Assembly (NCBI RefSeq): GCF_009017415.1
Contig: NC_092408.1
Span: forward strand, 3,100,001-3,164,000
Origin: Aspergillus flavus
Lineage: Eukaryota > Ascomycota > Eurotiomycetes > Eurotiales > Aspergillaceae
Length of the DNA stretch: 64,000 nt
Reading direction: 5' to 3'
The notes below the pieces were generated by a model, which saw only the letters and a program-made list of their open reading frames with translations, ran no database searches and was not told the origin of the DNA. Below, in pieces: positions 9,831 to 22,474 of this stretch (position 1 is its first letter; the number at the start of each line of letters is the position of its first letter). The position numbers were made by a program, and so were the translations under genes.

Positions 9831-12065
9831 TTACCGCAAGTTACGAATAACCTTTCGACCACGCGCAAGGAAGGGGCTCGGCATTTCATCCTTTTCAGGG
9901 TCCCACACAGCTGGTGGATCGCGATCTGAAGATTTGAGGCCAGAAGAGCAATTTGAAGTGCGGGAGTCACTGGCACATCGCTTGAGATCTTCAACAGGGC
10001 GACCACCAGCCCGGGCTTGGGCAAGTTCGACCAGTGTTCTGCCACCCATATTGCGCTGCATCACGGCTTTGAACATCTCCTCTCCCCCACCGTTAACCTT
10101 CGTAGGGTGCTGCTTTAAGCCAGACTTGCGAGTTGGCGATCCAGCGTCAGCAGCCAAGTTCGCCGACGATGGGATCTTTGACAGACGTCGGTGGGGAGAT
10201 CTGGCTTTGGGCTCTCCGTGACGGGCCTCGTTTTGACCGGATCCTGATGCTTGCGGCAATCTTGAAGGATTACTGGGAAAAAGTGGAGGTTGTGTGCTCA
10301 GTTTCTGCATTAGCGCCGCTGTGTTCTGGCGAAGAAGGGGCCGAGACGGAGCCTTGAAAGGATCGGGTTTGACTTTAGGCCTGGTAGGTGAAGGCAGATC
10401 AGGGGTGTCATCTTCATCATCAGAGTACGCTAGAGTAGGCTCCCATTTGGCCCGCTGTCTCTCTGCTTCTGCGAAGATGTTCTTACCAGAAGAGGTGGCA
10501 GAGGTACGACGCGGGGACAAGGAGAGTGACGCGATTGAGATGGGAGATGGCTCAGCCATCTGCACATCGACGGGCGACTCAACGACTGTTTTTGAGCGAT
10601 TGAAAGGAGTGCGAGTCTCTCGTCTTAACGGCTTGTTCACTGGTGACTCCATGGACAACTGACTGATATCAGTGGTGGAAGGAAAGTCTGTATCTTCTCC
10701 ATTACTGGTAGACGATCGCGAGCCATAAACGCTTGAGCGTAGGGCAGCATCATCTCTGACGTTTTGACTTTTCCTCTGTTTCTCTAGTTCAATAGCCACC
10801 CTATCTTGAACCTCGGTCTCAAACCTCTTGCGAAGTCTCTCAAGTTCGTTCTGCACTTGGCGGTCGATTTCTAGTCTAGCTTTTACCTCCCATTCCCGGC
10901 GCAGGGAGCTCTCAATGTCTGATTTCATCTGCTGCCTTTCCTTTTCGAGTTTTGCAAATGTCTGCTCAACTTCCTTGGCCTTCTGCAGGGCTGATTCTTC
11001 GCGCTTTCGAAGTTTGCTACTAAGGTCAACAACTTCTTTCTCCTTTCTCATCAAGCGGATGATAGGAAGGTTGATCAATGCGGTAGTATCAGGGCGGTGG
11101 TCTGGGTTCACTCGTAAACAGCTAGCAATGACATTCTTCAGTTCAGGGGAGTAAAATTCAGGCAGCGGAGCGAATTTGCCTTCGCGAATTCGTTGGACAA
11201 GTTGAATGTGTGTTCTCGCGTTAAAAGGTGGCTCTCTCTGGCAAAGTTCGTACATGATGCAGCCGACAGCCCAAATATCGGAGCGCAAGGTGTATTTTTC
11301 CGCAGCGCATATCTCGGGGGACATGTAAAATGGAGTTCCGACGTATGTTGATGCGAAATCATGAGAATTCATTAGCTTAGAAAGGCCGAAATCTCCTAGC
11401 TTAACGGTGTTGTCATGTCCCAGGAAAATATTTTCCGGTTTCAAATCGCGGTGCAAGATTGTCATCTGCGCCTGCTTTCCCTTGAGACCCGAGGGCTTGG
11501 GTGCAGGTCCAAGAATGTTTGAGCCTACATCCGCCGGGTCTGCACCGTAATGGCAACGGTAAAGCGCAGTGACCAATTGGGATAGTATACGCCAAACAAA
11601 TTCTTCTTCTGCATACTTGTTTGTCTTCTTCAGGTTCTTGATGACCATGCTGAGATCACCACCGCCGCAGTATTCCATGTAAAGGTACAGGTCTTGGCTC
11701 GCTTTTAGGTGTTCACGGTGGTAGTAAGCGACAATGTTCGGGTGTCGAAGAGAGCTCAAAATATTGAATTCGGCCGTAAGCTGCTCGCGCTCTTTTTGGG
11801 ACATCTTGATGTAATTAATCTCCTTGCGACACAGAATCTGCATTTCGCTTTTGTAAGTAGTCGTACAAGGTAGAAGAGGGGTTCGGCGAGCCTACAAAGC
11901 CATCTGCTTTCCTCCTGACTTTGCGAATAATACCGAAGGAACCACAACCTGAGGACAGTCAGACATCTCGTGGGGTCAAGCATCAGATATAGAGAGAGAT
12001 GTATATGCCGTACCAATCTTCTCCAGCACCTCATACTTGTCTGCTTCCGCCAATGCGATTGCCAT
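9831..12065 (-). CDS. nimA: G2-specific mitotic serine/threonine kinase NIMA
   Basis: This kinase is required for mitotic entry in Aspergillus. Three exons (12065-12014, 11948-11896, 11837-9831) give 703 residues, close to the known NIMA length. The glycine loop GCGSFG lies at about residues 18-23. The ATP-binding Lys is residue 40, in CRKEI. HRDLKPEN starts at 164 and DFG is 184-186. The activation segment ends in a Ser-Pro-Glu (208-210), with Thr199 at the known activating position. A coiled coil follows at about 280-380 (KEKEVVDLSSKLRKREESAL and onward), then a Ser/Pro-rich regulatory tail with several SP/TP sites (for example ESPV, NRSKTV), ending in KVIRNLR. Introns are 65 and 58 bases. 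In this kinase the C-terminal tail governs location and degradation. Confidence 0.97.
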
Positions 12066-12730
12066 CGTGGCTACTGAGTAGATTATGCCACAGGCAAGCA
12101 CTTAAGGGTAAAGGGAAAGGTCGAATAGGAGAATTGGAAGAGGATGGATGAGTGATCAGCTCATTCATGAATTGATCTTATTTTTGTAGAACCTGTTTGG
12201 TTAGTAGACAACGAGGTCGGCTTTGGACATGGAGCAAAATTGGTAGATTTAAAGAAGTAAGTCTTCATGCAACGGGACGGAGGCCATGAATGTTTAGTTG
12301 AAGCACTGTTGCTGAGCAACGGGGTGCGCAAGCGATCTTTGCTTCATGTAGTAGGCGGTGAGGTGCGGGCGGTGAGAAGTCGTGTCATCATCACCACCGT
12401 CATTGCTGTTTGAATGTGTAAACATATCCATCCTGCTGTAGGATCTGTCACTTGGATGCATTCACAGGCACACATCTGTGCGTGGTGGATCTAGTAAGCC
12501 ATGCGTGAACTTATTGTCCTTTCACCCTGATTCCTGGCGTTGTGTCCTGCAAGGATTTGAAGTCGATAAGCCCCCCTTTGAAGGACCTCCCCTTTTTTTA
12601 TGTGGCGATTAGAATCCACGTGATGCTCTCTTATCGATAAGATGATGGCATCGCCAACCGATAGAGTCCCGCTCTCGGCAACATTAGTATCCAATATCTC
12701 CGGACACCATCGGCCCAAGACTCATTCGCA
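12066..12730. promoter_or_regulatory. Divergent promoter between nimA and the ankyrin/BTB gene
   Basis: The start codons are 665 bases apart and face away from each other. A CACGTG core lies at about 12618-12623, a CGATAAG at about 12565, and a double-GATA palindrome at 12630-12641. Confidence 0.5.
12630..12641. promoter_or_regulatory. Double GATA palindrome CTTATCGATAAG
   Basis: This perfect 12-base palindrome is made of two overlapping inverted GATAAG cores, 90 bases before the ankyrin/BTB start codon. Fungal GATA factors bind HGATAR, so it could be recognised on both strands. Function is inferred. Confidence 0.35.
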
Positions 12731-14800
12731 ATGTCTGAACCGACTGTGCTTCGCAAGGACCAGTTAGAGATCAGTTTACACAATGAAAAGAAACTGATCA
12801 AGGAGGGAACCATCAAGGACGATAACCCTCTCGATCTTAGTGAGCCATTTCGGGAGCTCTGCGCTGCTTGTCGTAAGGGGGATCTCAAAGTTTGTCAAGA
12901 GAAGATAACAGAAGGAGTCAATATTAATGCTCGCGACCCCTATGATTACACCCCCTTGATCTTGGTAAGTGATATTGGCTTCCATAGGACCACCCTGGGA
13001 ACCCTGTCGAATCACGCAAATCGTTGGCGATGGAAAGACGATAGTTCATTGCTAAGAGCCGTGCAGGCAAGTCTTTGTGGCCATTACGAGGTTGCCCAAT
13101 TGCTTCTCGAGTCTGGTGCATTATGCGAGCGAGATACGTTCCAGGGGGAGAGGTATGGCCGGCCCAGTTGCCACCCAACCTTCAAGTACCGCTGACGTGC
13201 GCGCTTGTGTAGATGTTTATATAATGCTCTGAACGATCGCATTCGGAATTTGTTGCTTGAATATGACTATTCTAAATCGACTGATCCCCTTCAGCCTCTT
13301 GCTGCCCACATCTCCTCCCTCCTCACCCGCGACCAGCCTGGGACGTCTGATATCGTTGTCACTGCCGAGGATGAGTCTCTGTACTTGCATAAATTCATAC
13401 TCTCTGCGCGATCACCTTACTTCCGGAGTAAGCTGGCAGCTTCCCCCAGTACCGCAACATGGAAGCTCCCCAACACTATTCCACCACAGGCTTTTGCCGC
13501 GGCGATCAAATATTTATATTTTGGGGAAGCACCTCGTGAACTAAGAAGTGGACCTGGCACGGGTTTCACTGAATCGGAAGTCTTTGCTGGCATCAATAGG
13601 ATTGCCAAACACTTGGAGATCGACACTCTTGTGGACAGCATTCTTGACAGTGGTGATAGGAGATTAGCCAGGCAGAGAAGGACTACAGAGCTTACAAGGG
13701 GAAGAGACCAATTAGAGGAATGGTTCCGCAGCAATGTTCTACAAAATAAGATGGTAGTCGAAACGATCAGGGCAGGCGACATCAAATGGGATCGCAACAA
13801 TGCCATTTTTGCAGATGTCTTGCTCCAAGCTGATGAACTGCCGGAGGAAACGGATGAACATAGCAATGGTACCCTGCAACCAGAAAACGGTGCCAATGCT
13901 GGCACGAAAGAGCAAACCCAGAAGTCTGTCCTCTTTCCCTGCCATCGGGCGATGCTTTTAAGGTCTGAATTCTTTCATACGATGTTCTCGTCACCATTCC
14001 GTGAAGCGCATCTAAAAGATCATCTACACATCATCAACGTCGACTGCTCCCCGGACGTGCTAGAGATTATCCTTACGTTCCTTTACACGGAGAGTGTCGA
14101 TTTCCCGCTTGAAGTTGCGGTTGATGTTCTTTTCGCTGCAGACATGCTGTTTATAGAGAAGCTCAAAACCAAAGCAGCAGTCGTGATCAGCACCCTCGGT
14201 AGCGGTAACATGTCCCAGGCGGAAGCTGCGAAGACCCGGGGCACTAAGGAGGAAGAGGACCTCGACATATATGCCATAATTCGAGCTGCATGGATGACAC
14301 GGGTTCAAAGACTAGAGGAATTTGCGGCTCGCTATCTAGCCTATCGGTTGGAAGCTCACATCGATTCACCTGAGTTTGCTGAATTGATTCAAGAGTCGGC
14401 TTCTCGTATCCAAGGAAGACAAGAAACTGACTCCATCGAGCTGCTAGACGACATACGCTTTTACCTGGGCGAGCGATTCAGACTCAGGTTCGACGACGCT
14501 GGTCTCGAAGAAATGATGGAAGAGGAGGCTGAGCAGCATGCCCCCGACGCGATTGCCAATGACGAGACTATTGAAAAGGTCGCACATGGTGTTGAGGCAA
14601 TTGATCTTACGGACAAGGGTTCTCCTGAAGTGCTGAATAATGCAGAACACGCTTCCCAGGAAGCACAGGAGAATGTCCCTGTCATGCGCAACTTGAACGG
14701 AGAAATTGTTGTGGACGAATTCGATAAGGATTCGATGAATTATCACATCCTGATGGATAAACTCGACAAGATCTTGGAGAGCTTGAATTTGGAAGCTTAA
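12731..14800 (+). CDS. Ankyrin repeat and double BTB/POZ domain protein (Btb3/ABTB1-like)
   Basis: Three exons (12731-12964, 13067-13152, 13213-14800) give 635 residues; introns are 102 and 60 bases. Ankyrin-type repeats occupy about residues 36-110 (FRELCAACRKGDLKVCQEKI; CGHYEVAQLLLESGA). A first BTB domain starts near 150 (SDIVV, LHKFILSARSPYF) and a second near 304 (FADV, FPCHRAMLLRSEFF, FLYTESVDFPLEVAVDVLFAADML split over the fold). The C-terminus is acidic. This ankyrin-BTB-BTB order is that of human ABTB1, fission-yeast Btb3 and budding-yeast YIL001W. These are thought to be Cullin-3 substrate adaptors or translation-linked factors; the role here is inferred. It is divergent from nimA. 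Confidence 0.85.
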
Positions 14801-16095
14801 TCCCGATCTCGATGAGGTAGGGTTGGATGCAAGAGGTAAATATGACGATTGATGATTACACGCAGGATATATATAGAAAGTTGATATCTATACGTCGTTC
14901 CCGATATATTTTCTTGGGTTGATGGCCATATATTGGAATAAACTCATGCTGACTATATATATTTATCTCTCACTCCTTTTTCTATCTACCAAGGAAATAT
15001 ATGTATGCTTTGATACTCTAACATTTACGACTGATTCCAAACTACAGCTCCAAACTTCTACATTCACAGTATCCATCACCTACGATACTGTTATATATCA
15101 GTCAACTTCTGGTCAAAACCATCCAGTTTACTTAGCCGTCAGCCGTGCAAGGGAGTCAGTGTTCGACTGTTCACCAGCCTCAGCTATAGGACAACAACCG
15201 AGGCACAGCCCAAGCAATCAAGCCACACTCAACGGAGGCAGGTTCGAAGAGCCAAGCATGCGATAGAGACGACGTTAGCCAGGTCACAAGGCAGTCAGCT
15301 AATACAAGCAGACAAGACAACCTTGAATCCATCCGGCCGAATACACAACCTAAAAGCGCAGGATATACGGAGGGTATACAAGTCGGAAAGGAGGCAATGA
15401 TACAATACAGGCACATGATAAACGATAATGCATCGCTGGTACCCTGAAATGTTATCTTACGTGTCACACCACATCCCTCACCGTCCGAAGGCGATCCGAG
15501 CCGCAAACTGTCAATGCGATAGTTTTCAAGGCGAAAAGTCAATGTGACTCTCGTGTCTGCCGTGGGTATGTGACTACTATACATACAGGCATACATTGAC
15601 ACAGTCCGTGCTTGTCAAGTCGTTAAATTATACCCTACAGAGAAAGACTAAGAAGCAAATAAGAGGGGAAAAATACCTCACAGAGAGTTTGCATCTGGGA
15701 TCCATGTGTTCGGCAAATGTGGACTGAGTTCGCGCGTGTGACAAGAAAATGAGGCCATGCATATGGGGCTGAAGGACTATAACAGCCTTGATACTATTAG
15801 CATAGCCCAAGAATCACAGGATGATATGAGGTATGAGAACAGGCCCTCCTGCATTACAGTGGAAACGAAGATCATCCGGTTTCGCTTCGTCCTCCACATC
15901 ATCTTTGAGTGGATATGGCACGGTGTTAATTTTTCCTTTTTTTCCTTGTTTCGTTTCTTACGGTGGAGATCAGAGCCTTTCGGTGTGGTGCTCTGGAGAG
16001 ATCACACACTGACGCACCAACGAATGTAGATGTCCAGCCTCCTAGCCGGTTGGGATTTACGGTACAGACGAGGCTACTAAGGCAATGGTTGGAGC

Positions 16096-16165
16096 AAAAA
16101 AAAAAAAAAAGAAAAAGAAAAAAGAAAAAAGAAAAAGAAAAAAAAGAGACAGAGAAAGAAAAAAA
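16096..16165. repeat. Homopurine tract (poly-A with G interruptions)
   Basis: Seventy bases of A with scattered single G and GAGACAGAG interruptions. It is simple sequence and prone to length variation. Confidence 0.85.
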
Positions 16166-16315
16166 TCAAAGGCTCCATCAAGCTAGACGCATGAAGTGCA
16201 TTGATACAAGGCCATTATGATCGACAACACGATCATTGGGCGACCTGACCAGGGCTTCTTGATTTTCTGGTTTGGCCGCAGATTATCGGACAATTCCGTT
16301 GCGGATCAATCATGG

Positions 16316-16344
<29 letters not shown>
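16316..16344. repeat. 29-base poly-A tract
   Basis: An uninterrupted run of 29 A. No target-site duplication or upstream coding remnant suggests retroposition. Confidence 0.9.
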
Positions 16345-16346
<2 letters not shown>

Positions 16347-19300
16347 ACGCATGGCCTATTATTTTCGGGGGTTTTACATGCCAATCAGACCGACATTCCG
16401 GTGAAGGGCCATGTCGAATGGGCGACCTTAGGCGTCGACGGTGGCTACCGCAATTTAGTTTCTCGAGTGGTGAGTGGAAGACTTGAGTCAGTGCCTCCCC
16501 TCTTACTCGCAACTCTATTCGAATTGCCACGACCGCACTCGCTTGTAGTCGAGTCCAGTCTCTTGCATGCGTCTTGTTTGGATTAATTTCCCTAAATACG
16601 GGACGCATGTCTTATTCGTTGCATCCAACTGTGATCGACATGCTCGTCGTCTGGATCGGGTGTGCGGGGATGGGGGCTTGATTGGTGCGAAATTTTGCGA
16701 GCACGATGAAGCTAAGAGTACCGTTGGGAAGCCATATGGTTTGATGATGATTATGATGATAATGATGTTTCTATGATATCTTCATCCCTTCATCTGGTTT
16801 CGAGTCAAACTCCCGGTTTTTGGGGAGCAGAGAGCTCCGAGAACCGTTACTTTGGGAGGGTGTCAAACTTCGCGTGGGGTTCAGACATCCTCCAGTTCTC
16901 TGCCCAACTCTCCCCTCGTTGACGCGGTTCTCCGTCGAGGTGGGGGGAAATGAGAAAGACTATGCGAAAGAGGGGTTGAAACTTGCATGGCCTACATACG
17001 CACATACACTCTTCTCTAAACCCCCCCCTCTGACTTTGCCTTACGGCTTTTCCTGTTTATCTCCGTAGAAGATGTCTACCCTCCATGGTCGGCCAGCGAA
17101 ATGCTACAGGTTGCTACTCAAGAATAGGCAGAAAGTTTCTGTGTGGTAAATCAGGAGGGCCACCAGTCACTTTGTCCGCCTTCGCAGGGGTTTGGCTGGG
17201 TGGATGCAAGATCCCTGACGATTTACCAGAGTCGCAGCAGCGGATGATCTGTCATAGCGACTGGATGTTTGGTTGCAGTAGCTGCTCCAATCGCTGGCGA
17301 GCTCCGGTCCAGGGTTCGAAAATAGCCATCCTTTCCCCTGGTATTACTCTTGGTTTTGTTATCAATGATCCATTCCCATGGGAGAGGTCGGTGAGAGTTG
17401 GGCATGATGCTTACTAGACCAGGTGATGTTCGTTCCATGCGAGATTTGGGCCTCGCCCCAGTAGGAGATTTCCTTCTCTCCAACTAGAATAGAACTAGAA
17501 CCCCGCTAAAACTATACCAATCAAGATCCTGGCCAGGTTAGTCCTGCTTTGGAGTTGTATCGCTGTACTCACTGACTTTTTGCCCTCGGTCTGACACCGT
17601 CGTCCAGGTACCAGCAGAGAACCAAGAAGATCAGGCCATGTACGCAGGAATGATTCATCCATTCGTCCGTAGTAAGAGTCGACATCCGGATTGAATATCA
17701 ACTTGACCCTGCATATAGTGCCCAATTCAAAATTGCGTTCAAAACGACTGATCTCATGCGCCGCACCCGGATAGGAATGGCACTAATTAGACTCTGTCTT
17801 AGACAAGAATCCCAACGGCCGAGTAGTGAAACCCACTCCAGGCGATCCGCGAAGGTTTAGCACGAGGTGTTAGCGGCTTAGCGCCGTCGCTGAGCATCAC
17901 TTCGGCTCAGGTCCTTCCTCTTTGGATGCATCCCAGAGAGATGGATGGCAACCCCACGCTGTCGTAAGTGATACTCATGGTCTGATGTGCATACGGTACT
18001 GTAGATACACTAGCTACCTGTGAGCGTGACTCTCTCAGGCATGGCGCAGTCAATGTACGTCCGTCGTGAGCACAGACTGTATTGCTAACTGGATCGAAGG
18101 ACCGGTATGACTCCCACACCCACTCGCTCACGGACCTTGCGCCAATGCAGGCAACAGAATCCTTCCTACACTGAGTGCTCCACGCCGGCCACACGCATTG
18201 GTCGTCCGCATGTAACCGGCGCCTAAATATGACCGGCGGTTATTTCCCACTAGACCACATGGTCAGGAGAACGAAGTTAAGGTCCCCTGTCTATTAAGGC
18301 GGACGGAGCTTAAGATGTCAGCTTATAGTAGAATCCATGCTCCCGTCAGCATCGTTCTGAATAGTCTCATAAAAAGTGAGCGAGGGTCCGTCATACATCT
18401 CCATGCGATACCACCTTAAGCAAACGAGGAACCAAAACCAATCGACAGCTTCATAAACTGCCAGCGCTAGACCGTAGGAATAGTAATCTTGAAACAGCCA
18501 CATGCGGACGGCATCACACAGCAAAACGACGATCTAGCGCACCTCAACCCAGATCGGGATCGTAAGGAACCAAACACCGGAATCCGGCTCATTGGTCGAG
18601 TTGCCTCGCATTTCTTTTTTGCCTCTTTGTTGTTGCCCCCGTTCTGCCGACAGACGCAGCGTGGTGGCCAACCTGAGCATTCGGCACTTGTCATGCAAGA
18701 TCAGTGGCTATGACTGGAGGAAATCATCTGGTGATGCCGTCTTGTGATGTAGATAGAGATTTCTGATGCTCTCTGCCTTGCCCTTTGTAAGCTCTGGGTA
18801 AGCTACAGCCACGTCATAGATGTTTGATATTTTCTGCTTAGACCTGGTTCTGATCTCGTATCTAACCTACAACCTTCTCTTGCAGATCTTAATTGTCCGC
18901 TGCTATGGTTTCCACAAGTTTACTTTTTTTTTTTCTCTCTTGTAATTTCCCTTTCGCATGAAACCTTCCCTTTCCAAAGACCCAAGAGCCTAAACCACGA
19001 GGGAATTCCAGCCCCCAAGACACACCCCCATCATCCTTCAGGAATGAAGAACCAGGAAGCCCCTCCAAAAGTATAGTAGATTAAACGCCCTCGAACCAAA
19101 CACACGCGAGCATCTGAAACACTGTTCATTCAGTACGAGTAAGTTATGTACTATGGATCCTCCATTAGTATACTACGTATACATACAGACAAGCGCCAAC
19201 CAAAAAGCAAGACTAAATCAAGAAAAAACGCACGTAAAGTCCCGTGTCGATCACTTTCCAAAGCCCGGGTCGTCTGGGCTTCTCGTTCCAGTAAAATAAG

Positions 19301-19371
19301 AAACAAATCACCACCCACCAAATAGATTAAAAACAGTCACCAAAGAAAAAAAACCACAGTGGATACAAAAT

Positions 19372-19406
<35 letters not shown>
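19372..19406. repeat. AAAAG microsatellite
   Basis: Several tandem AAAAG units with flanking A runs. The same unit recurs at 56884-56905. Confidence 0.85.
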
Positions 19407-22400
19407 CCAGACCAAAAAGCCAAGCGACCCAGCCTTCGGCCACGAACCCTATTCGAGTTAGTACACTGGGTCCTCGCACGACACATCACTAAACCAGTCT
19501 GGGTAAGGGCCCGCTGCCACGCCGGAGATCTGCTTGTCGGTGCTTTTTTCATCCAATGACCTAACTGTCTTCGGTAATCGATACGATCCTGATGTGGGAT
19601 TGATGTTGCAGTGAGTATGCGACGTTGTTGTGTGATGGTGGTACTGTGTCCTACTTGCCTTACCTCATAGGAACTGATTCGCTAGAACTAAATCCTTGTC
19701 CTTACTATTGATTGAATGAGAATCCTGCCGAGCCTCATGTTGTTATGTATGTACTAGTAGGTCCATTCCATACCATACTATAGTACAGACTGGACTAAAC
19801 TAAGACCTAGGGATGTAAGTAAAGTATGTACGGTCGGATATTACTCCCCTCCGCCCCGCCGGCCCCCCCTCGTTAGTAGGTATGGTATAGCCAATACGGC
19901 TAGTCTAAAAGGGGAAGTAGAAAACTTCCCCTTCTTGACTAAGCGGTTTCTCAATCAAGTTTTAGACTTTCTCCCCTCGGCATCGCCGAAGGTCAAGACC
20001 TGGTTCCAACTTGTGGGTGCGGGTCGCTGGAAAAGCTATGGCCAGGTCACGGTGGAATGGGTCTGTCCTTGATTCGAATTCCGATCTGCATTCTTTGATT
20101 GTCTCATTGTGTCGTTTGCAAGTTCGTATTCTTGATTCTATGTTTTGGGTGTTGTGGTGGTTTTTCATGTGTGGATTTATGTTACTTACTTACTTGCTTT
20201 ACCTACTCGCTTTACTTAGTTTCTCTACTTGGTCATTCACCAAGGACTTGTTATGTACATTATCTTAGCATAAGATTGATATATATATATGCAGTAGACC
20301 GTGAATACAAAGAATAGACCAAGATATCGGTAATGTGATTACCTACACCTAAAACCTCCTTTCCATACCATTCATACCACCCCTTCCTACAATCAGCTCA
20401 ACCATGGCAAAATAGATTAATACATTGATTAAGTACGTAGTATCAACCTTTTACTTCGTACTCCCAAGGACCACCAACAAGTGCGTGGGCATTTAGCTTT
20501 GCGATTGACGTGTCCTGCCACTAACCACAACCGGTATTGTATATAGTATAGAGTCTATAAGCCTAAATGGAAATGCAACTGGGTCCAAAAAGCGATCTAA
20601 TCCCTACCTACAGTTACATAGACACAACCCACTTTCCTTGGGTGATGATTAATCATCGTAAACCCCCCCAATCACTGACTCGGTCGCCCGTATTCTACTA
20701 TGGAGTATAATGAAGGGATAGGCCGAGTCTTCCAAGTACCGTGTCTTGTGTCTCATTGATATTACCCCGATGGGGCTCTTGGTCCTTTTTCCCTTCGTTT
20801 TTCTTTTCCAAGGGGAAATTAAATAAAGTAGAATTGAAGATAGGCAACTAAGTAAAAACGAACGAATAGAAGTGAAGAGAAGGATCAAGGAACCTCGGCA
20901 TAAAACAAGCGAACACTGAGATTGATCATTGAGCTGTGATCGGATCCCCACTGTCCTACCAGTTACTAGTGCTGTAGTGGTGTAGTGTGTACTGAGCACA
21001 ATGATAATCTCCCCTTTTTTCTGGTGATGATTTAATGACGGGGTGCTGGTGCTACTGGACCGAATAGGAAATGAGGGTTTCGGCCGCTTCCTGCCGGGTG
21101 AAAATCGGGTTCAAAGTTTCCCATTCCCACACCCCCCTCCCGCCCCACATGATGGCCGTGGTGGGGGTGGTGTTAAGTCCGTGTTTGTGGATTATATCCG
21201 TGATTGGTATTTTCCTGATTCTGGTTTCCTTGCGTGGTTTTTGGTGGGTTTTGTGTATTATTAATTTTTATTTATTTATTTCCTTTTTTTTTTCTTTTTG
21301 CTTACCTGCTTTTGCGCTACTGTAGTCATCTTTTGACAGGGGGTTGTTGTTTTCGGTAGTAGTGTCAATAGTTTGAGGCCGAATGTCATAATATTGATCG
21401 TGGTAGATTCGGTGACGGCCGAGTTATGCGACACTATGGGTGATTTTCGGTCGCGTTATTGAGATCGGTTAAGCGACCATGACCCGAGTACGGAGTAGAT
21501 TGATTGAAACTGATTATAGTATCATGTTCTATGGAGCTTAAGTGCCGTAGCACTGCCGATGAGGATGGGATTGACACGATGATGGTTTCGACGGTGTGCT
21601 AGCATTTTTAGTTTTTCTTTTGGTCGGTAGATGGATTGCTGTTGTTGCCGTTGAAGAAGCATTGAGCACCGAGTGATCGAGGATCAGGAACAGGAACAGG
21701 AATATACTGTTCTCGGCATCCGTAAATGTGCATATCTGCCTTGTGGCCTTCTATGTATAAGTGATCGCCCGGAAGTGGAAAACGTAGCCGATCGGTTTGC
21801 TTACGAGTAGGCCATAGGGGAATGGAGGATTGTGTTTGGCCTCCTTATTGCTCCCCCCCTGCTTTGTACAGTATGTGAGCATTACCTTGATGAGGCCATC
21901 TTCGTGATGACATGATCGTGTCATACCTCCTGACAATGTCTAAGCCTCTCCTTAGCCAAGGATCGGATCCCCCAGTGTCGGTATATATCACATTACACCC
22001 GGCCGGGGGAAGGCAAGTTGCAGTAAGCCACATGGTTGAAAGCCAAAAGGGTGTAAATTACCAGGTAATTAAGGTAAGGTAAGCGGCTCATTCCGCTGTA
22101 ACGTAAAGCAGGGTGTGGCTGTCGCGCTAAGATTAGTGCATCGGCTTTGGTGCCAAACTCGGGAAGGGCCGAACGATGCTGCAGCGGAGCCGACGTCTGC
22201 CACGTGAAGTTGCAAGGGTCCAGACTCCAGCAGGGACGCTAAGACCTCTCTAGCCCGGAAGGGGTTTGGATCGTCTGACGCCCGCTCCAGCAGTTCTCGC
22301 TAAAAGCGACAAAAGGGGCGGCTTGTCAGGGGTCGCATCACTAAGCCGGATGTGGTTGTGCCTCGCCTCAGGCTGAACAATTTCCAAACACCGAGGCGTC

Positions 22401-22460
22401 GGGTCGTGGTAGATACTTTAGAAAACCGCGGCTGTAAATCACGGCAGAAAAAATAAAAGC

Positions 22461-22474
22461 AAAAAAAAAAAAAA
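22461..22474. repeat. 14-base poly-A tract
   Basis: An uninterrupted A run in the gene-free region. Confidence 0.8.

Noticed and set aside
15180..15602. 140-codon leftward open frame in the gene desert
   Set aside because: No recognisable motif or splice context and a cysteine/leucine-rich random composition, so it is not counted as a gene.
16316..16344. 29-base poly-A as a retroposon tail
   Set aside because: No flanking target duplication and no coding remnant upstream. Similar tracts occur on both strands nearby.
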